In this document: piece after piece, positions 35,092-43,865 of the stretch
Layout: the number at the start of each line of letters is the position of its first letter
Position numbering within the stretch: the first letter of the stretch is position 1
Origin: Bosea sp. 124
GTDB lineage: Bacteria > Pseudomonadota > Alphaproteobacteria > Rhizobiales > Beijerinckiaceae
Assembly (NCBI RefSeq): GCF_003046175.1
Contig: NZ_PZZM01000001.1
Coordinates: forward strand, 1,125,001-1,189,000
Direction: 5' to 3'
Length of the DNA stretch: 64,000 bases
The notes under the pieces: model-generated
What the model was told of the DNA's origin: nothing
The model's input: the letters and a program-made list of their open reading frames with translations, nothing else
The model's database searches: none
Translations under genes and position numbers: made by a program

Positions 35092-36626
35092 CCGCGCTCC
35101 CGGGCGCGGCGCCCCTCTACGCCGCGACGCCGGGCGGCCTGCTGCTGGTGCTCGCCGTCATGCTGCCCGCCGCCGCCGTGCTGGCGATGCTGGTGCTCGG
35201 GCCCCGCCATGCGCGCCGGGTCGCGCTTACGACGATGGCGCTGGGCCTTGTCGTCGCGCTCGCCATCGGCGTCGAGCTCATGCGCAGCGGCGCGGCACTG
35301 ATCTACATCGTCGGCAACTGGCAGCCGCCGCTCGGCATCGCGCTACGCGCCGACGGCCTCTCGGCGATGATGCTGGCGGTGACGGCCGCGGTCATGACGG
35401 GGACGGGCCTGTTCGCCCGCGAATTGTTTGGGCTCGACGCGACGAGTTGCGACGGGCGGCTGGCGACGAGCTTCTGGATGCTGCTGATGGGGCTGTGGAG
35501 CGGGCTTTGCCTCGTCTTCCTGTCGCAGGACCTGTTCAACCTCTATGTGGCGCTCGAACTGCTGACCTTTGCGGCCGTGCCGCTGGTCTGCCTCGACGGA
35601 CGCGGCGAGACGGTGGCAGCGGCGCTGCGCTACCTGATGTTCGCGCTACTCGGCTCGCTGCTCTATCTGCTCGGCGCAGGCCTGCTCTACGGCGCCTACG
35701 GCACGCTCGACATCCGGCTGATCGCCAGCGCGAGCCAGCATGGCCCGGCGATCCATGTCGCGCTGGCGCTGATGATCCCGGGGCTGCTGGCCAAGGCCGC
35801 GCTGTTTCCGCTGCATCTGTGGCTGCCGCCGGCCCATGCCGGGGCCCCCGCCGCGGCGAGTGCCGTGCTGTCGGCGCTGGTGATCAAGGCGCCGGTCTTC
35901 CTGATCCTGCGGCTCGTGCTCGACATCGCGCCACCGGAGGCCGCCGCGATCGCAGGGCAGGTGCTGGCCGTGCTGGGAGCGGCCTCGATCCTGCTCTGCA
36001 GCATCATGGCGCTGCGGCAGGAGCGGCTGAAGCTGATGATCGCCTATTCGACGGTGGCGCAGATCGGCTATCTCTTCATCGTCTTCCCGCTCGCGACGGG
36101 CGGTGACGGAACCCCGCCCTGGGGCACGATCGCCTGGACGGGCGGGGCGCTCCAACTGACCTCGCATGCGCTCGCCAAGGCCGCGATGTTCATGGCGGCC
36201 GGCATCGTCGCAGAAGCGATCGGGCATGACCGCATCCGCGATCTCGGCGGCTTCGGCCGCGTGCTCCCGCTCAGCGCCGCGACCTTCGGGCTCGCCGGGC
36301 TGTCGCTGATGGGCATCCCGCCGAGCGGCGGCTTCATCGCGAAATGCCTGCTGCTGACGGCGGCTGCCGTCGGCGGCCATCTCTGGCTCGCCCTGACGAT
36401 CCTGGCCGGCGGGCTGCTGGCCGGGGCTTACGTCTTCCGCGTCATGGACCGGGCGCTGGCGACGCCGGCCGAGCCGCTGGTGCTGCGCAAGCCGATTCCG
36501 CTGCGCCTCGAGCTGATCCCGCTGGTGCTGGCGATCCTGGCCGTGGCAATCGGCTTCCTGCCGCTCGAACCCTTCGGCCTGCTGCAGATCGGCCGCCCCG
36601 ACGCCGCCCTGGCGGTCTCGCCATGA
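35088..36626 (+). CDS. mrpD: Mrp-type antiporter subunit D (proton-conducting)
   Basis: 512 residues from a GTG overlapping the mrpC stop. About 14 membrane helices of the NuoL/M/N antiporter fold. Key blocks are LYVALELLTFAAVPLV (conserved Glu on TM5), KAALFPLHLWLPPAHAGAP (broken helix and Lys), SALVIKAPVFLILR, and LTSHALAKAAMFMAAG with the mid-membrane His/Lys. It is the main proton channel subunit of the complex and is followed by a second antiporter-like gene overlapping by 4 bases. Confidence 0.93.
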   Translation: MTALPGAAPLYAATPGGLLLVLAVMLPAAAVLAMLVLGPRHARRVALTTMALGLVVALAIGVELMRSGAALIYIVGNWQPPLGIALRADGLSAMMLAVTAAVMTGTGLFARELFGLDATSCDGRLATSFWMLLMGLWSGLCLVFLSQDLFNLYVALELLTFAAVPLVCLDGRGETVAAALRYLMFALLGSLLYLLGAGLLYGAYGTLDIRLIASASQHGPAIHVALALMIPGLLAKAALFPLHLWLPPAHAGAPAAASAVLSALVIKAPVFLILRLVLDIAPPEAAAIAGQVLAVLGAASILLCSIMALRQERLKLMIAYSTVAQIGYLFIVFPLATGGDGTPPWGTIAWTGGALQLTSHALAKAAMFMAAGIVAEAIGHDRIRDLGGFGRVLPLSAATFGLAGLSLMGIPPSGGFIAKCLLLTAAAVGGHLWLALTILAGGLLAGAYVFRVMDRALATPAEPLVLRKPIPLRLELIPLVLAILAVAIGFLPLEPFGLLQIGRPDAALAVSP

Positions 36627-38254
36627 GTGCCGCCGGTCTTCTCCTCGCAGCTTGCCTGCTGGTGCCGCTGGCGATGGCGGCCTCCAACCTCTCGCCCCGG
36701 TTCCGGGCCCGGGCGCCGTCGCTGCTCTGGCTCGCGCCGGTTCCGGCGATGCTGGCGGCCTGGCTGCTGCCGGCCGGCGCCTCGGCCTCCTTCCCGGTGC
36801 CGTTCCGGATGACGCTGGCGCTCGACCAGCCCGGCGCGATCCTGCTCGGCGGCGCGGCGCTGCTGTGGAGCGCGGCCGGAGCCTTCGCCGCCTCCTATAT
36901 GCGCGGCAAGCCGGGGCTGACGGGCTTTTGCGTCTGGTGGCTCCTGACGCTGGCGGGCAGCCTCGGCGTTCTGATCGTCGCCGATATCGCGAGCTTCTAC
37001 CTGCTGTTCACCCTGGCGAGCCTCTCGGCCTACGGCCTCGTCGCCCATGAGCAGACCGCCGGGGCGAAGCGGGCCGGCGTCGTCTACATGGTGCTGGCGC
37101 TGCTCGGCGAGGCCTTCCTGCTCTTCGCCTTCGTGATGCTGGCAGCCGGCAACCCGGATCCGAACCCGCTGATCCGCGACGCGGTGGCGAACCTGCCCGC
37201 TTCGCCGATGCGGGACGGCATCGTCGCGCTGGTGATCCTCGGTTTCGCGCTGAAGATGGGGCTCATCCCGCTGCATGTCTGGCTGCCGCTGGCGCATCCG
37301 GCGGCGCCGATGCCGGCCTCCGCCGTGCTCAGCGGGGTGCTGGTGAAGGCGGGCGTGATCGGGTTGATCCGCTTCCTGCCCTTCGAGACCGCGCTTCCCG
37401 CCTGGGGCACGCTGCTCGCGACGGCGGGAATCCTGACCGCCTATGGCGGCGTCGCGCTCGGCGTGGCGCAGCGGCGGCCGAAGACGATCCTGGCCTATTC
37501 CACGGTCAGCCAGATGGGCCTCGTCGCCGCGATCATCGGCGCAGGCCTGGCTGCGGGCGATCCGGCGGCGCCCGGGCTCGCGGCCTATTACGGGATGCAT
37601 CACACGCTGGTCAAAGGCGGGCTGTTCCTCGCGGTCGGCGTCGCCTTCGCCTCGGGCGGGCGGCGGTTGCGGCCGGTTCTGCTGCTGACCGGCCTGCTCG
37701 CGCTCAGCCTCGCCGGACTGCCCCTGACCAGCGGTGCGCTGGCCAAGCTCGCGGTCAAGCCGATGCTGGGCTATGGCGCCCTCAGCGTCGCCGCCTCGCT
37801 CGCCGCCGCCGGCAGTACGATGCTGATGCTGCATTTCCTCGCCGTGATGGCGGGCGAGACGGCGGAAAATCCCGAGTCCCGCGCGCCGCAAGGCGAGGCT
37901 GCTCCCTTCCTCGCCGTGGCGGCGGCATCGCTCGTCATTCCGTGGTGGCTCTATCCCGCCCTCTCGGGAGACGCGCTCGCGAGCGCCTGGGAGATCGGCT
38001 CGCTTTGGAAGCTGGTCTGGCCGATGCTGCTCGGTTTGGCGGTCTTCGCCCTGACGCGGCGGTTCGAGCGGCTGGCCGGCATGGTTCCGGAGGGCGACGT
38101 CCTCGTCCTGGCGGAACGGCAGGCCCCGCGCTTCGCTCGCCTGCCCGCGGCGATCGAGCGGCTGGACGGCGCCCTGCGACTCTGGCCCATGGCCGGGCTC
38201 GTTCTCATCGGCCTCGTGATCCTGCTTGGCGGACGCTTCCTGCTGCCTGCATAA
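36623..38254 (+). CDS. Second antiporter-like subunit (MrpA-N/HyfB-like)
   Basis: 543 residues from an ATG overlapping the mrpD stop. Same antiporter fold with SFYLLFTLASLSAYGLV, KMGLIPLHVWLPLAHPAAP, SGVLVKAGVIGLIRF and HHTLVKGGLFLAVGVA. The HPAAP block is more like formate-hydrogenlyase HyfB/HycC than MrpD. In place of the normal helix carrying Glu, the TM5 equivalent reads FTLASLSAYG, without the usual Glu. It takes the place of the N-terminal antiporter half of MrpA, but at the end of the operon instead of the front. Confidence 0.88.
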   Translation: MSAAGLLLAACLLVPLAMAASNLSPRFRARAPSLLWLAPVPAMLAAWLLPAGASASFPVPFRMTLALDQPGAILLGGAALLWSAAGAFAASYMRGKPGLTGFCVWWLLTLAGSLGVLIVADIASFYLLFTLASLSAYGLVAHEQTAGAKRAGVVYMVLALLGEAFLLFAFVMLAAGNPDPNPLIRDAVANLPASPMRDGIVALVILGFALKMGLIPLHVWLPLAHPAAPMPASAVLSGVLVKAGVIGLIRFLPFETALPAWGTLLATAGILTAYGGVALGVAQRRPKTILAYSTVSQMGLVAAIIGAGLAAGDPAAPGLAAYYGMHHTLVKGGLFLAVGVAFASGGRRLRPVLLLTGLLALSLAGLPLTSGALAKLAVKPMLGYGALSVAASLAAAGSTMLMLHFLAVMAGETAENPESRAPQGEAAPFLAVAAASLVIPWWLYPALSGDALASAWEIGSLWKLVWPMLLGLAVFALTRRFERLAGMVPEGDVLVLAERQAPRFARLPAAIERLDGALRLWPMAGLVLIGLVILLGGRFLLPA

Positions 38255-38321
38255 AGCGAGGCCAGCGCCGGCGCTCCCGGCGGCGGCAGCTTCCCGATCT
38301 CACATCCCTGGACGACCCGCC

Positions 38322-40136
38322 GTGAACGCCATCGAAAGCACAACCCTCGTCGTCGCGGTGACGGTCGCGCTGTTCGCCTGGAATCGGCTGCCGGTGGTGG
38401 TGGTCGCCATCGGCGCGGCGCTGTCGCTCTGGGCGCTCGGCGTCGTCACGCTGGAACAGGCGCTGGCCGGGTTCGGCGACCGCGCCGTGATGTTCGTCGC
38501 GAGCCTGTTCATCGTCAGCGCCGCGCTGGAGAAGACCGGCGTCACCGCCTGGGCGGGGCAGATCCTGACCGCGCGCGCCGGCGAGAGCCGTTCGCGCCTG
38601 CTCGTCATCATCATGGCGGCGGCGGGCTGTCTGACCGCGCTGATCAGCGGTGGCGGTGCGGTCGCCGCCCTCATGCCCGTCGTGGTAATGGCGGCGATCC
38701 GGCTGCGGCAATCGCCGTCGCTGCTCCTGATGCCGCTGGCCTTCTCCGCCCATGCCGGCGCCAACATCTTCCTGACCGGCGCGCCCAAGAACATCCTCGT
38801 CTCGGAGGCGCTGGAGGATTCCGGCCTGCCAGGCGTCGCCTTCGCCGAATTCGCGCTGGTCGGCGTGCCTCTGCTGGCCGGGACAATGCTGATCCTGCTG
38901 CTCCTCGGCAAACGCCTTCTCCCCGCGCAGGGCAACGCCCGGCTGCCCGCCGATTTCAGCCGTCACGCCCAGACGCTGGTCGAGCATTACGGGCTGACCG
39001 ACGGCTTCTTCCATCTGCGCGTGCGGGCGACCTCGAACCTGATCGGGATCGCCCCTGCCACGCTCGACCTGACGCAGGCACAGGGCCGGATCGAACTCGT
39101 CACCGTCCAGGCCGGCCGGTCTGGCATCGCACGCGGGACCGATCCGATCTGCGAGGGCGACTACTTGCTGGTCAAGGGCGAGGCCGACGCGGCGGCGCGG
39201 CTCTGTGCCGCCCGGCATCTCGCGCCGCGCGACGAGGCCGATGACGGCGACGCGGCCGACGCGCTGCTGAACCGCAGCACGGGCCTCGCCGAGGTCGTGA
39301 TCCCGCCGCGCTCGGCCTTCATCGGTCGGGCCGTCCATCCCGGCATGACCACGGAGGGGGGCGACCTGATCGTGCTCGCGGTCCAGCGCGGTGGCGTCGA
39401 TCTCGACCCGGCGGACCCGGTTCTGCAGGCGGGCGACACCGTCCTGCTCAAGGGAAGCTGGAAGGCGCTCGATCTCAGGCTCGCCGATGCCGATGTGCTG
39501 GTCGTCAATTCGCCCGACCTCGTCCGGCGCCAGGCCGTGCCGATGGGCGCAGGCGCGGGGATGGCAATCGCGGCGCTCGCCGCCCTCGTCATCCTGCTCG
39601 CGACCGGCATCGTGCCGCCGTCGGTGGCGGCGCTTCTCTGCGCGCTGGCGCTGATCGGCGCCGGCATCGTCTCGGTCGAGGAATCCTATCGCGCGATCCA
39701 CTGGACGACGATCATCCTGATCGGCGCGATGATGCCGCTCTCGGTCGCGATGGTGCAGTCGGGCACGGCCGATCTCGCCGCGCGCCATCTCGTCGCGCTG
39801 ACCGGCGGTGGCGGACCGATCGTCTTCCTCGCGGGACTGTTCCTGCTGACCGCCTGCCTCGGCCAGATCATGAGCAACACGGCCACGACCATGATCGTGA
39901 TCCCGATCGCGATGGCAGCAGCGACCAGCATGGGCGTCTCGCCGCGGCCGATCCTGATGAGCCTGTGCATCGCAGGCTCTGCCTCCTTCATGACGCCGAT
40001 CGCGACCTCGACCAACCTGATGGTGATGGGCCCGGGCGGATACGCCTTCGGCGACTACTGGAAGCTCGGCCTGCCGCTGATGATCTGGTTCTTCGTGATG
40101 GCGGTGTTCTACGTTCCGCTGATCTGGCGGTTCTGA
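38322..40136 (+). CDS. SLC13/DASS family permease with central TrkA-C domains
   Basis: 604 residues from a GTG at 38322, chosen because it aligns with the paralogue's start (12636-14474) and follows the previous stop by 67 bases. Same plan: membrane half, two TrkA-C-like domains (LNRSTGLAEVVIPPRSAFIG, VLVVNSPDLVRRQAVPMG), membrane half with SNTATTMIVIPIA and PIATSTNLMVMGPG. The C-terminal 150 residues are very close to the paralogue. An anion or dicarboxylate carrier is expected. Being directly behind the Mrp-like operon it may use the sodium gradient that complex produces; this is inference. Confidence 0.92.
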   Translation: MNAIESTTLVVAVTVALFAWNRLPVVVVAIGAALSLWALGVVTLEQALAGFGDRAVMFVASLFIVSAALEKTGVTAWAGQILTARAGESRSRLLVIIMAAAGCLTALISGGGAVAALMPVVVMAAIRLRQSPSLLLMPLAFSAHAGANIFLTGAPKNILVSEALEDSGLPGVAFAEFALVGVPLLAGTMLILLLLGKRLLPAQGNARLPADFSRHAQTLVEHYGLTDGFFHLRVRATSNLIGIAPATLDLTQAQGRIELVTVQAGRSGIARGTDPICEGDYLLVKGEADAAARLCAARHLAPRDEADDGDAADALLNRSTGLAEVVIPPRSAFIGRAVHPGMTTEGGDLIVLAVQRGGVDLDPADPVLQAGDTVLLKGSWKALDLRLADADVLVVNSPDLVRRQAVPMGAGAGMAIAALAALVILLATGIVPPSVAALLCALALIGAGIVSVEESYRAIHWTTIILIGAMMPLSVAMVQSGTADLAARHLVALTGGGGPIVFLAGLFLLTACLGQIMSNTATTMIVIPIAMAAATSMGVSPRPILMSLCIAGSASFMTPIATSTNLMVMGPGGYAFGDYWKLGLPLMIWFFVMAVFYVPLIWRF

Positions 40137-40141
40137 GGTCC

Positions 40142-40209
40142 GTCTCCCCCCAGCCCTCATCCTGAGGAGCCGCGAAGCGGCGTCTCGAAGGATGAGGGCT
40201 GAGGGGAGG
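40142..40209. repeat. Large palindrome between convergent genes
   Basis: Perfect 13-bp arms CAGCCCTCATCCT (40151-40163) and AGGATGAGGGCTG (40189-40201), extendable outward to about 20 bp with one mismatch, around a GC-rich centre. This CCTCATCCTGAGGAGC-type element is a known style of repeat in Rhizobiales genomes. It lies exactly between two converging stop codons (40136 and 40219) and can act as a two-way terminator. Confidence 0.8.
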
Positions 40210-40218
40210 TCGCTTCCT

Positions 40219-41706
40219 TCATTCCGGCTTCTTCTCCGCTGCGGCCGCGCCCATCGGCGGCCCCAGCCGTTCGTCGATGCGGGCGAGCAGATAAGGGTAG
40301 AACGGGTTCGACGACATCCGCAGCAGCGCGTCGAGATTGACGATCAGCGTGCCGCGTTCGCCGCGCGCCGCGACCGAGCCCAGCTCGATGCCGAAATCAT
40401 CCTTGGGATCGGGCGTCATGCCATAGAGTCCGTCCGTCAGCGGAAACGGCAGCGCGACATGCGAGAGCGAGAACACGTCACGCGGATAGGACAGGCCGAG
40501 CGCCCGCTCGGTCTCCTCGGTCGCTCCAGCCTCCGTCACGCGCTCGACGACCTCGCTCGAATCCGGCCCCGCATTGGTGATGATCGAGAGCCGGAAAGGG
40601 CGCGGCGCCGGCGGCAGCATGCGGGCGAGCAGCGTGTCCGCTGATGTATTGAGCAGCGGTCCGAACTTGGCGCTGCGGTTGAGATCAAACAGCACAAGCT
40701 CGCTGCCATTGGCCGGCAGATGGGCATAGAGCGAGGTGATGATCGCCCGCGTCGAGACGGTGAAGTCCATCACCGACTGGAAGGTGATCAGCGGCGGCAG
40801 GTCCTTGAGCGGCCCGGCCCGCGCCTGCTTCAGGATCTTCTGCTGGAGCGCCGCGGTCAGGAGATGCGACTGGCGCGCCCCGTTGACCGGGAAGGAGTTG
40901 TACTTGAACGGGTTGAACTCGGGCAGGACGCTGAGCCAGGCCGCCTTGGCGAAGGCGGGCAGGATCGCCGGCAGCGCGGCCAACCCCGCGAAGCGCGCGA
41001 AGGCGGTGATGCCGACCATCGGCGAGATCAAGACGATGCGGTCGACCCGCGCCAGCTTCGCGTCATCCAGCCCCTCCAGCGCATACATCAGCGCGAGCGC
41101 ACCGCCATTCGAGAAGCCGACCAGATGCAGCGGCGCGGAGGGGCCGGCGAGGCGGCGTGCCTCGCGGACGGCGAGCCTCGTCGCGGCGAGCCAGTCCTCC
41201 CAATCGATTTCGGTCAGCGCGGCCGGCACGGTGCCATGGCCAGGCAGGCGCACCGCAACGGCTGCGAAGCCGCGCTCGCGATACTGCCGCGCGATATGGC
41301 GCAGGCTGTAGGGCGAATCGGTCAACCCGTGCAGGAAGATGGCGGCGCCCTTGGGCGGCCCCTCCGGCTGCAGCACATAGGAGCGGTTCCAGTCCTGCGC
41401 GAAGCGCCCGGGATAGATCGGGCTGCCGTCGAAATAGCGGTTCACGGGGACGCGCTCTTCGGGGCTGAGCTTCTGCGTCACCTCGGCCCGGATGTCCGCG
41501 AAGGCCTCGCTCTCGGCCTTGAGATAATCCTGCCAACTGCCTCGATCGAGTTCGGCGATCGACAGTTCCTTCGGGATATGGGTGTGCCAGGGCTCGAGCG
41601 GCGCGCCGCGCTGGGTGTCGTAGATGCGCAGGCCGAGCAGCGACACGGACGCGATCACGACGACGATGGCCGTGCGCTTCAAGGCCTTCAGAAGAAAAAC
41701 CCGCAT
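40219..41706 (-). CDS. Membrane-anchored alpha/beta hydrolase
   Basis: 495 residues from the ATG at 41706 (AGGACGAG upstream). One N-terminal membrane helix (TAIVVVIASVSLLGL), then an alpha/beta-hydrolase domain: GAAIFLHGLTDSPYSLRHIA, the nucleophile elbow VGFSNGGALAL (Ser), DRIVLISPMVG, and a late SHVALPF that supplies a candidate His. The active site faces the periplasm if the helix is a signal anchor. Monoacylglycerol-lipase or carboxylesterase-like activity is possible. No functional link to the Sox genes behind it is evident beyond orientation. Confidence 0.85.
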   Translation of the reverse strand: MRVFLLKALKRTAIVVVIASVSLLGLRIYDTQRGAPLEPWHTHIPKELSIAELDRGSWQDYLKAESEAFADIRAEVTQKLSPEERVPVNRYFDGSPIYPGRFAQDWNRSYVLQPEGPPKGAAIFLHGLTDSPYSLRHIARQYRERGFAAVAVRLPGHGTVPAALTEIDWEDWLAATRLAVREARRLAGPSAPLHLVGFSNGGALALMYALEGLDDAKLARVDRIVLISPMVGITAFARFAGLAALPAILPAFAKAAWLSVLPEFNPFKYNSFPVNGARQSHLLTAALQQKILKQARAGPLKDLPPLITFQSVMDFTVSTRAIITSLYAHLPANGSELVLFDLNRSAKFGPLLNTSADTLLARMLPPAPRPFRLSIITNAGPDSSEVVERVTEAGATEETERALGLSYPRDVFSLSHVALPFPLTDGLYGMTPDPKDDFGIELGSVAARGERGTLIVNLDALLRMSSNPFYPYLLARIDERLGPPMGAAAAEKKPE

Positions 41707-41919
41707 CTCGTCTCGTCCTGTCCCCGGGCGGCGGCGCCGGGCCCGCGCACCCGTTATGTCGGCCCGTGCCCTTCCGCGAGAGTGCGCCCCGTCCCAAAAT
41801 CGGCCCGAGCGTCCCCATCTTCGCGTGTTGTACACGAGGCGACGGCAAGGCGAGAGGCCCGGCCCCTCGCCTGCGCGCATCTTTGCCGTCTTCCCCGACA
41901 TGGCGCGGGGCCGGACATC

Positions 41920-42264
41920 TCAGTCGGCGGCGTCGAGGCTGCCGTAATGCGCCGCCAGGGCCTCGATCTCGTCGCGGGAGAGCCTTGCGGCAATCGCCTG
42001 CATCACAACGTTGTCGCGTTGCCGCTCCTTGTAGGACAGCATCAGCGCGATGAACTGGTCGGGCGGCAGACCGGTGATTGCCGGAATGCCGCCCTGCCTG
42101 GCTCCGCTGGCGCGATGGCAGGTGGCGCATTCGGCCGAGAGATGCTGCCCCCATTCCCGGTCGGCACCGGCGGCCGCCTGCGTCATTGCCATGAGCGCCG
42201 GCGACACGGTCATGATCGCCAGAAGCGCAGGCACCAACGGGCGAAGGGAGATGGAGCGTGCCAC
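41920..42264 (-). CDS. Monohaem class I cytochrome c
   Basis: 114 residues: signal peptide (to about residue 31), one haem site CATCH (46-50), and a C-terminal helix region with LSRDEIEALAAHYGSL. Resembles single domains of the c4/FccA/SoxE cytochromes. Candidate distal Met residues lie in FIALMLSY and NVVMQAI. The GTG start shares one base with the soxA stop, so it is the last gene of the Sox operon and the likely electron acceptor of SoxXA. The following 41707-41919 holds nothing I recognise. Confidence 0.85.
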   Translation of the reverse strand: MARSISLRPLVPALLAIMTVSPALMAMTQAAAGADREWGQHLSAECATCHRASGARQGGIPAITGLPPDQFIALMLSYKERQRDNVVMQAIAARLSRDEIEALAAHYGSLDAAD

Positions 42265-43040
42265 TAGCGCCGGATTCCCGGCGTCTCCACGGGCAGGCCC
42301 CGCGCCCGTCCGGCGAGATAGAGTTCGAGTGCCAGATATTCAGGCGCGCCGTAGTCGAACTGCGTCGCGCGCACACCGAGCGAGCAGGCGCGCAGGCGCC
42401 GGTGCAGCGAGCCGACATCGTTCCACTCCAGCCGATAGGCCGGGTAGCCCGTGCCGGCGCCGTGGCTGATCGTGTCGCCGCGCAGCTTCTGGCCGACGAG
42501 TCCGTCATGGCATTGCCGGCAGGACAGGTTGAGCTGGCCTTGCCGGCGTTCGAAGAAGGCCCGGCCCGCCTCGAAGAAGGGTTTTGCCGCACCATCCGTT
42601 CTGACATCGAGCGGGAGGCCGCGCGCAAGCGAAGCGACATAGGCCGTCAGCGAGAGAAGCTCCGCCGTCTCGTATCCGAAAGCCGGCTGTCCCTGCCGCT
42701 CGACACGGCATTGCTCGATGCGGCCCTCCAGGTTGAGCAGCCTGCCGGAGGCCGCATCGACCTGCGGGTAGCGCGTCGCCGCGCCGCGCAGGCTCTGTTG
42801 CGGCTCGGCATGGCAGCCGCTGCAGGCCGCCCCGTCCGGAGAGGGCTTGCGGCTGAACAGGTCGCGGCCCTGCTCGACCCAGAAAAAGGCAGGGTTTCGC
42901 GTCTCGTCAGCCTGCTGCCGGCGCATCTCGGGAGATAGGAATTCCGTGCCCGACCTGATCTCCGACGAGGCAGGCGCAGCCGCGAGCGCCGCCCATGCCA
43001 GCGCGGCCACCCATCGATGCGGACGCCTGCGCCCGCTCAC
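42264..43040 (-). CDS. soxA: SoxA, dihaem cytochrome of the SoxXA complex
   Basis: 258 residues with signal peptide. Two haem sites, CSGCH (73-77) and CRQCH (174-178), and the cysteine Cys219 in RACSLGVRA that serves as the modified haem ligand/active-site Cys in characterised SoxA. SoxXA oxidatively conjugates thiosulfate to the cysteine of SoxY in the periplasm. The GTG overlaps the soxZ stop (GTGA). Full length and no missing key residue. Confidence 0.95.
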   Translation of the reverse strand: MSGRRRPHRWVAALAWAALAAAPASSEIRSGTEFLSPEMRRQQADETRNPAFFWVEQGRDLFSRKPSPDGAACSGCHAEPQQSLRGAATRYPQVDAASGRLLNLEGRIEQCRVERQGQPAFGYETAELLSLTAYVASLARGLPLDVRTDGAAKPFFEAGRAFFERRQGQLNLSCRQCHDGLVGQKLRGDTISHGAGTGYPAYRLEWNDVGSLHRRLRACSLGVRATQFDYGAPEYLALELYLAGRARGLPVETPGIRR

Positions 43041-43360
43041 GTCACGGTCAGCCTTGCGGTCCGCGTATAGGTCGCCCCGCCATCCTCACGCCATTCGAAG
43101 ACGATGTCGCCGGTCGCGACCGCCCGCGTCGTGAAGGAAACGAAGGGATTCGCGGAGACGCCGGTATGCATGTCGAAGCGGAAGATCGGCTCGCCGGCAT
43201 AGGTTGCGGTGAGCCGGTTCAGGATCTTGCGCGGCACGGTGCCGCCCTTGCCGTCGGACTGGCCGCCGCGATCCATCGGATGGCGGGTCAGGACCCTGAT
43301 CTCGACGATATCGCCGGCACGGGCCTCGGCCGGCAGGGTGATGCGGGCGTTGAAGGTCAT
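43037..43360 (-). CDS. soxZ: SoxZ, sulfur-carrier partner
   Basis: 107 residues, no signal peptide, as usual for SoxZ, which is exported with SoxY. Typical blocks: ARITLPAEARAGDIVEIRVLTRHPM, FRFDMHTGVSANPFVSF and a C-terminal beta strand DIVFEWREDGGATYT. An immunoglobulin-like fold is expected. GAGGAG precedes the ATG. It follows soxY by about 10 bases. Function: heterodimer with SoxY holding the sulfur substrate. Confidence 0.96.
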   Translation of the reverse strand: MTFNARITLPAEARAGDIVEIRVLTRHPMDRGGQSDGKGGTVPRKILNRLTATYAGEPIFRFDMHTGVSANPFVSFTTRAVATGDIVFEWREDGGATYTRTARLTVT

Positions 43361-43370
43361 CTCGCTCTCC

Positions 43371-43865
43371 TCAGCCGCCGTCGATGCAGGCGCTCAGCGT
43401 CACGACGATATCGGCCTCCGCCATGACGAAGCTGCCGCCGCTGAGCGCCGCCACCGCCGTGACCTTCTGCGATTGTGCCAGCCGCAGCGTGGTCGCAACC
43501 TCGGCACGGCCGGCCCGTGGGCCGAGATGGAACCGCGCCATATCCGGGAAGGGGTTCTTCTCGGCGATCAGGTGAATCCAGCGGACATGATCGGCCTCGG
43601 TCATAGGGCTCTCGACGGCGATCTTCGTATCGACCGAATTGCCGTTCTCGACCAGAGCGGGAATGTCGAGCGTGATACGCGCCCGCTCGGGCAGGACACC
43701 TTCGGTGATGCGCGCGATCAACTGCGCCAGTTCGGGCGAGGTCTGCGCGAGCGCACGTCCCGGCAGGCTTGCCAGCAGCAGGCCAGCGGCCGCGCCCGCG
43801 ACGACGCGGCGGCGGTCGGGACCCGCCTCAGAGCGCCTTGAGCGCGACGAGATAGCTGACGACAT
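43371..43865 (-). CDS. soxY: SoxY, sulfur-carrier protein with unusual C-terminus
   Basis: 164 residues from the ATG at 43865, with AGGAG 7 bases upstream, overlapping soxX by 38 bases. Tat-type signal (PDRRRVVAGAAAGLLLASLPGRALA). The Ig-like SoxY domain is clear (ITLDIPALVENGNSV, IHLIAEKNPFPDMARFHL). Characterised SoxY proteins end in the swinging-arm motif GGCGG; this one ends SACIDGG, so the single Cys is followed by four residues instead of two. The reading was checked against the DNA and the stop is clean. The Cys could still carry sulfur. Confidence 0.92.
   Translation of the reverse strand: MSSAISSRSRRSEAGPDRRRVVAGAAAGLLLASLPGRALAQTSPELAQLIARITEGVLPERARITLDIPALVENGNSVDTKIAVESPMTEADHVRWIHLIAEKNPFPDMARFHLGPRAGRAEVATTLRLAQSQKVTAVAALSGGSFVMAEADIVVTLSACIDGG

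Noticed and set aside
38205..40160. 651-residue frame antisense to the second SLC13 gene
   Set aside because: Nearly the same charged composition as the antisense of its paralogue, which only reflects the conserved sense gene.
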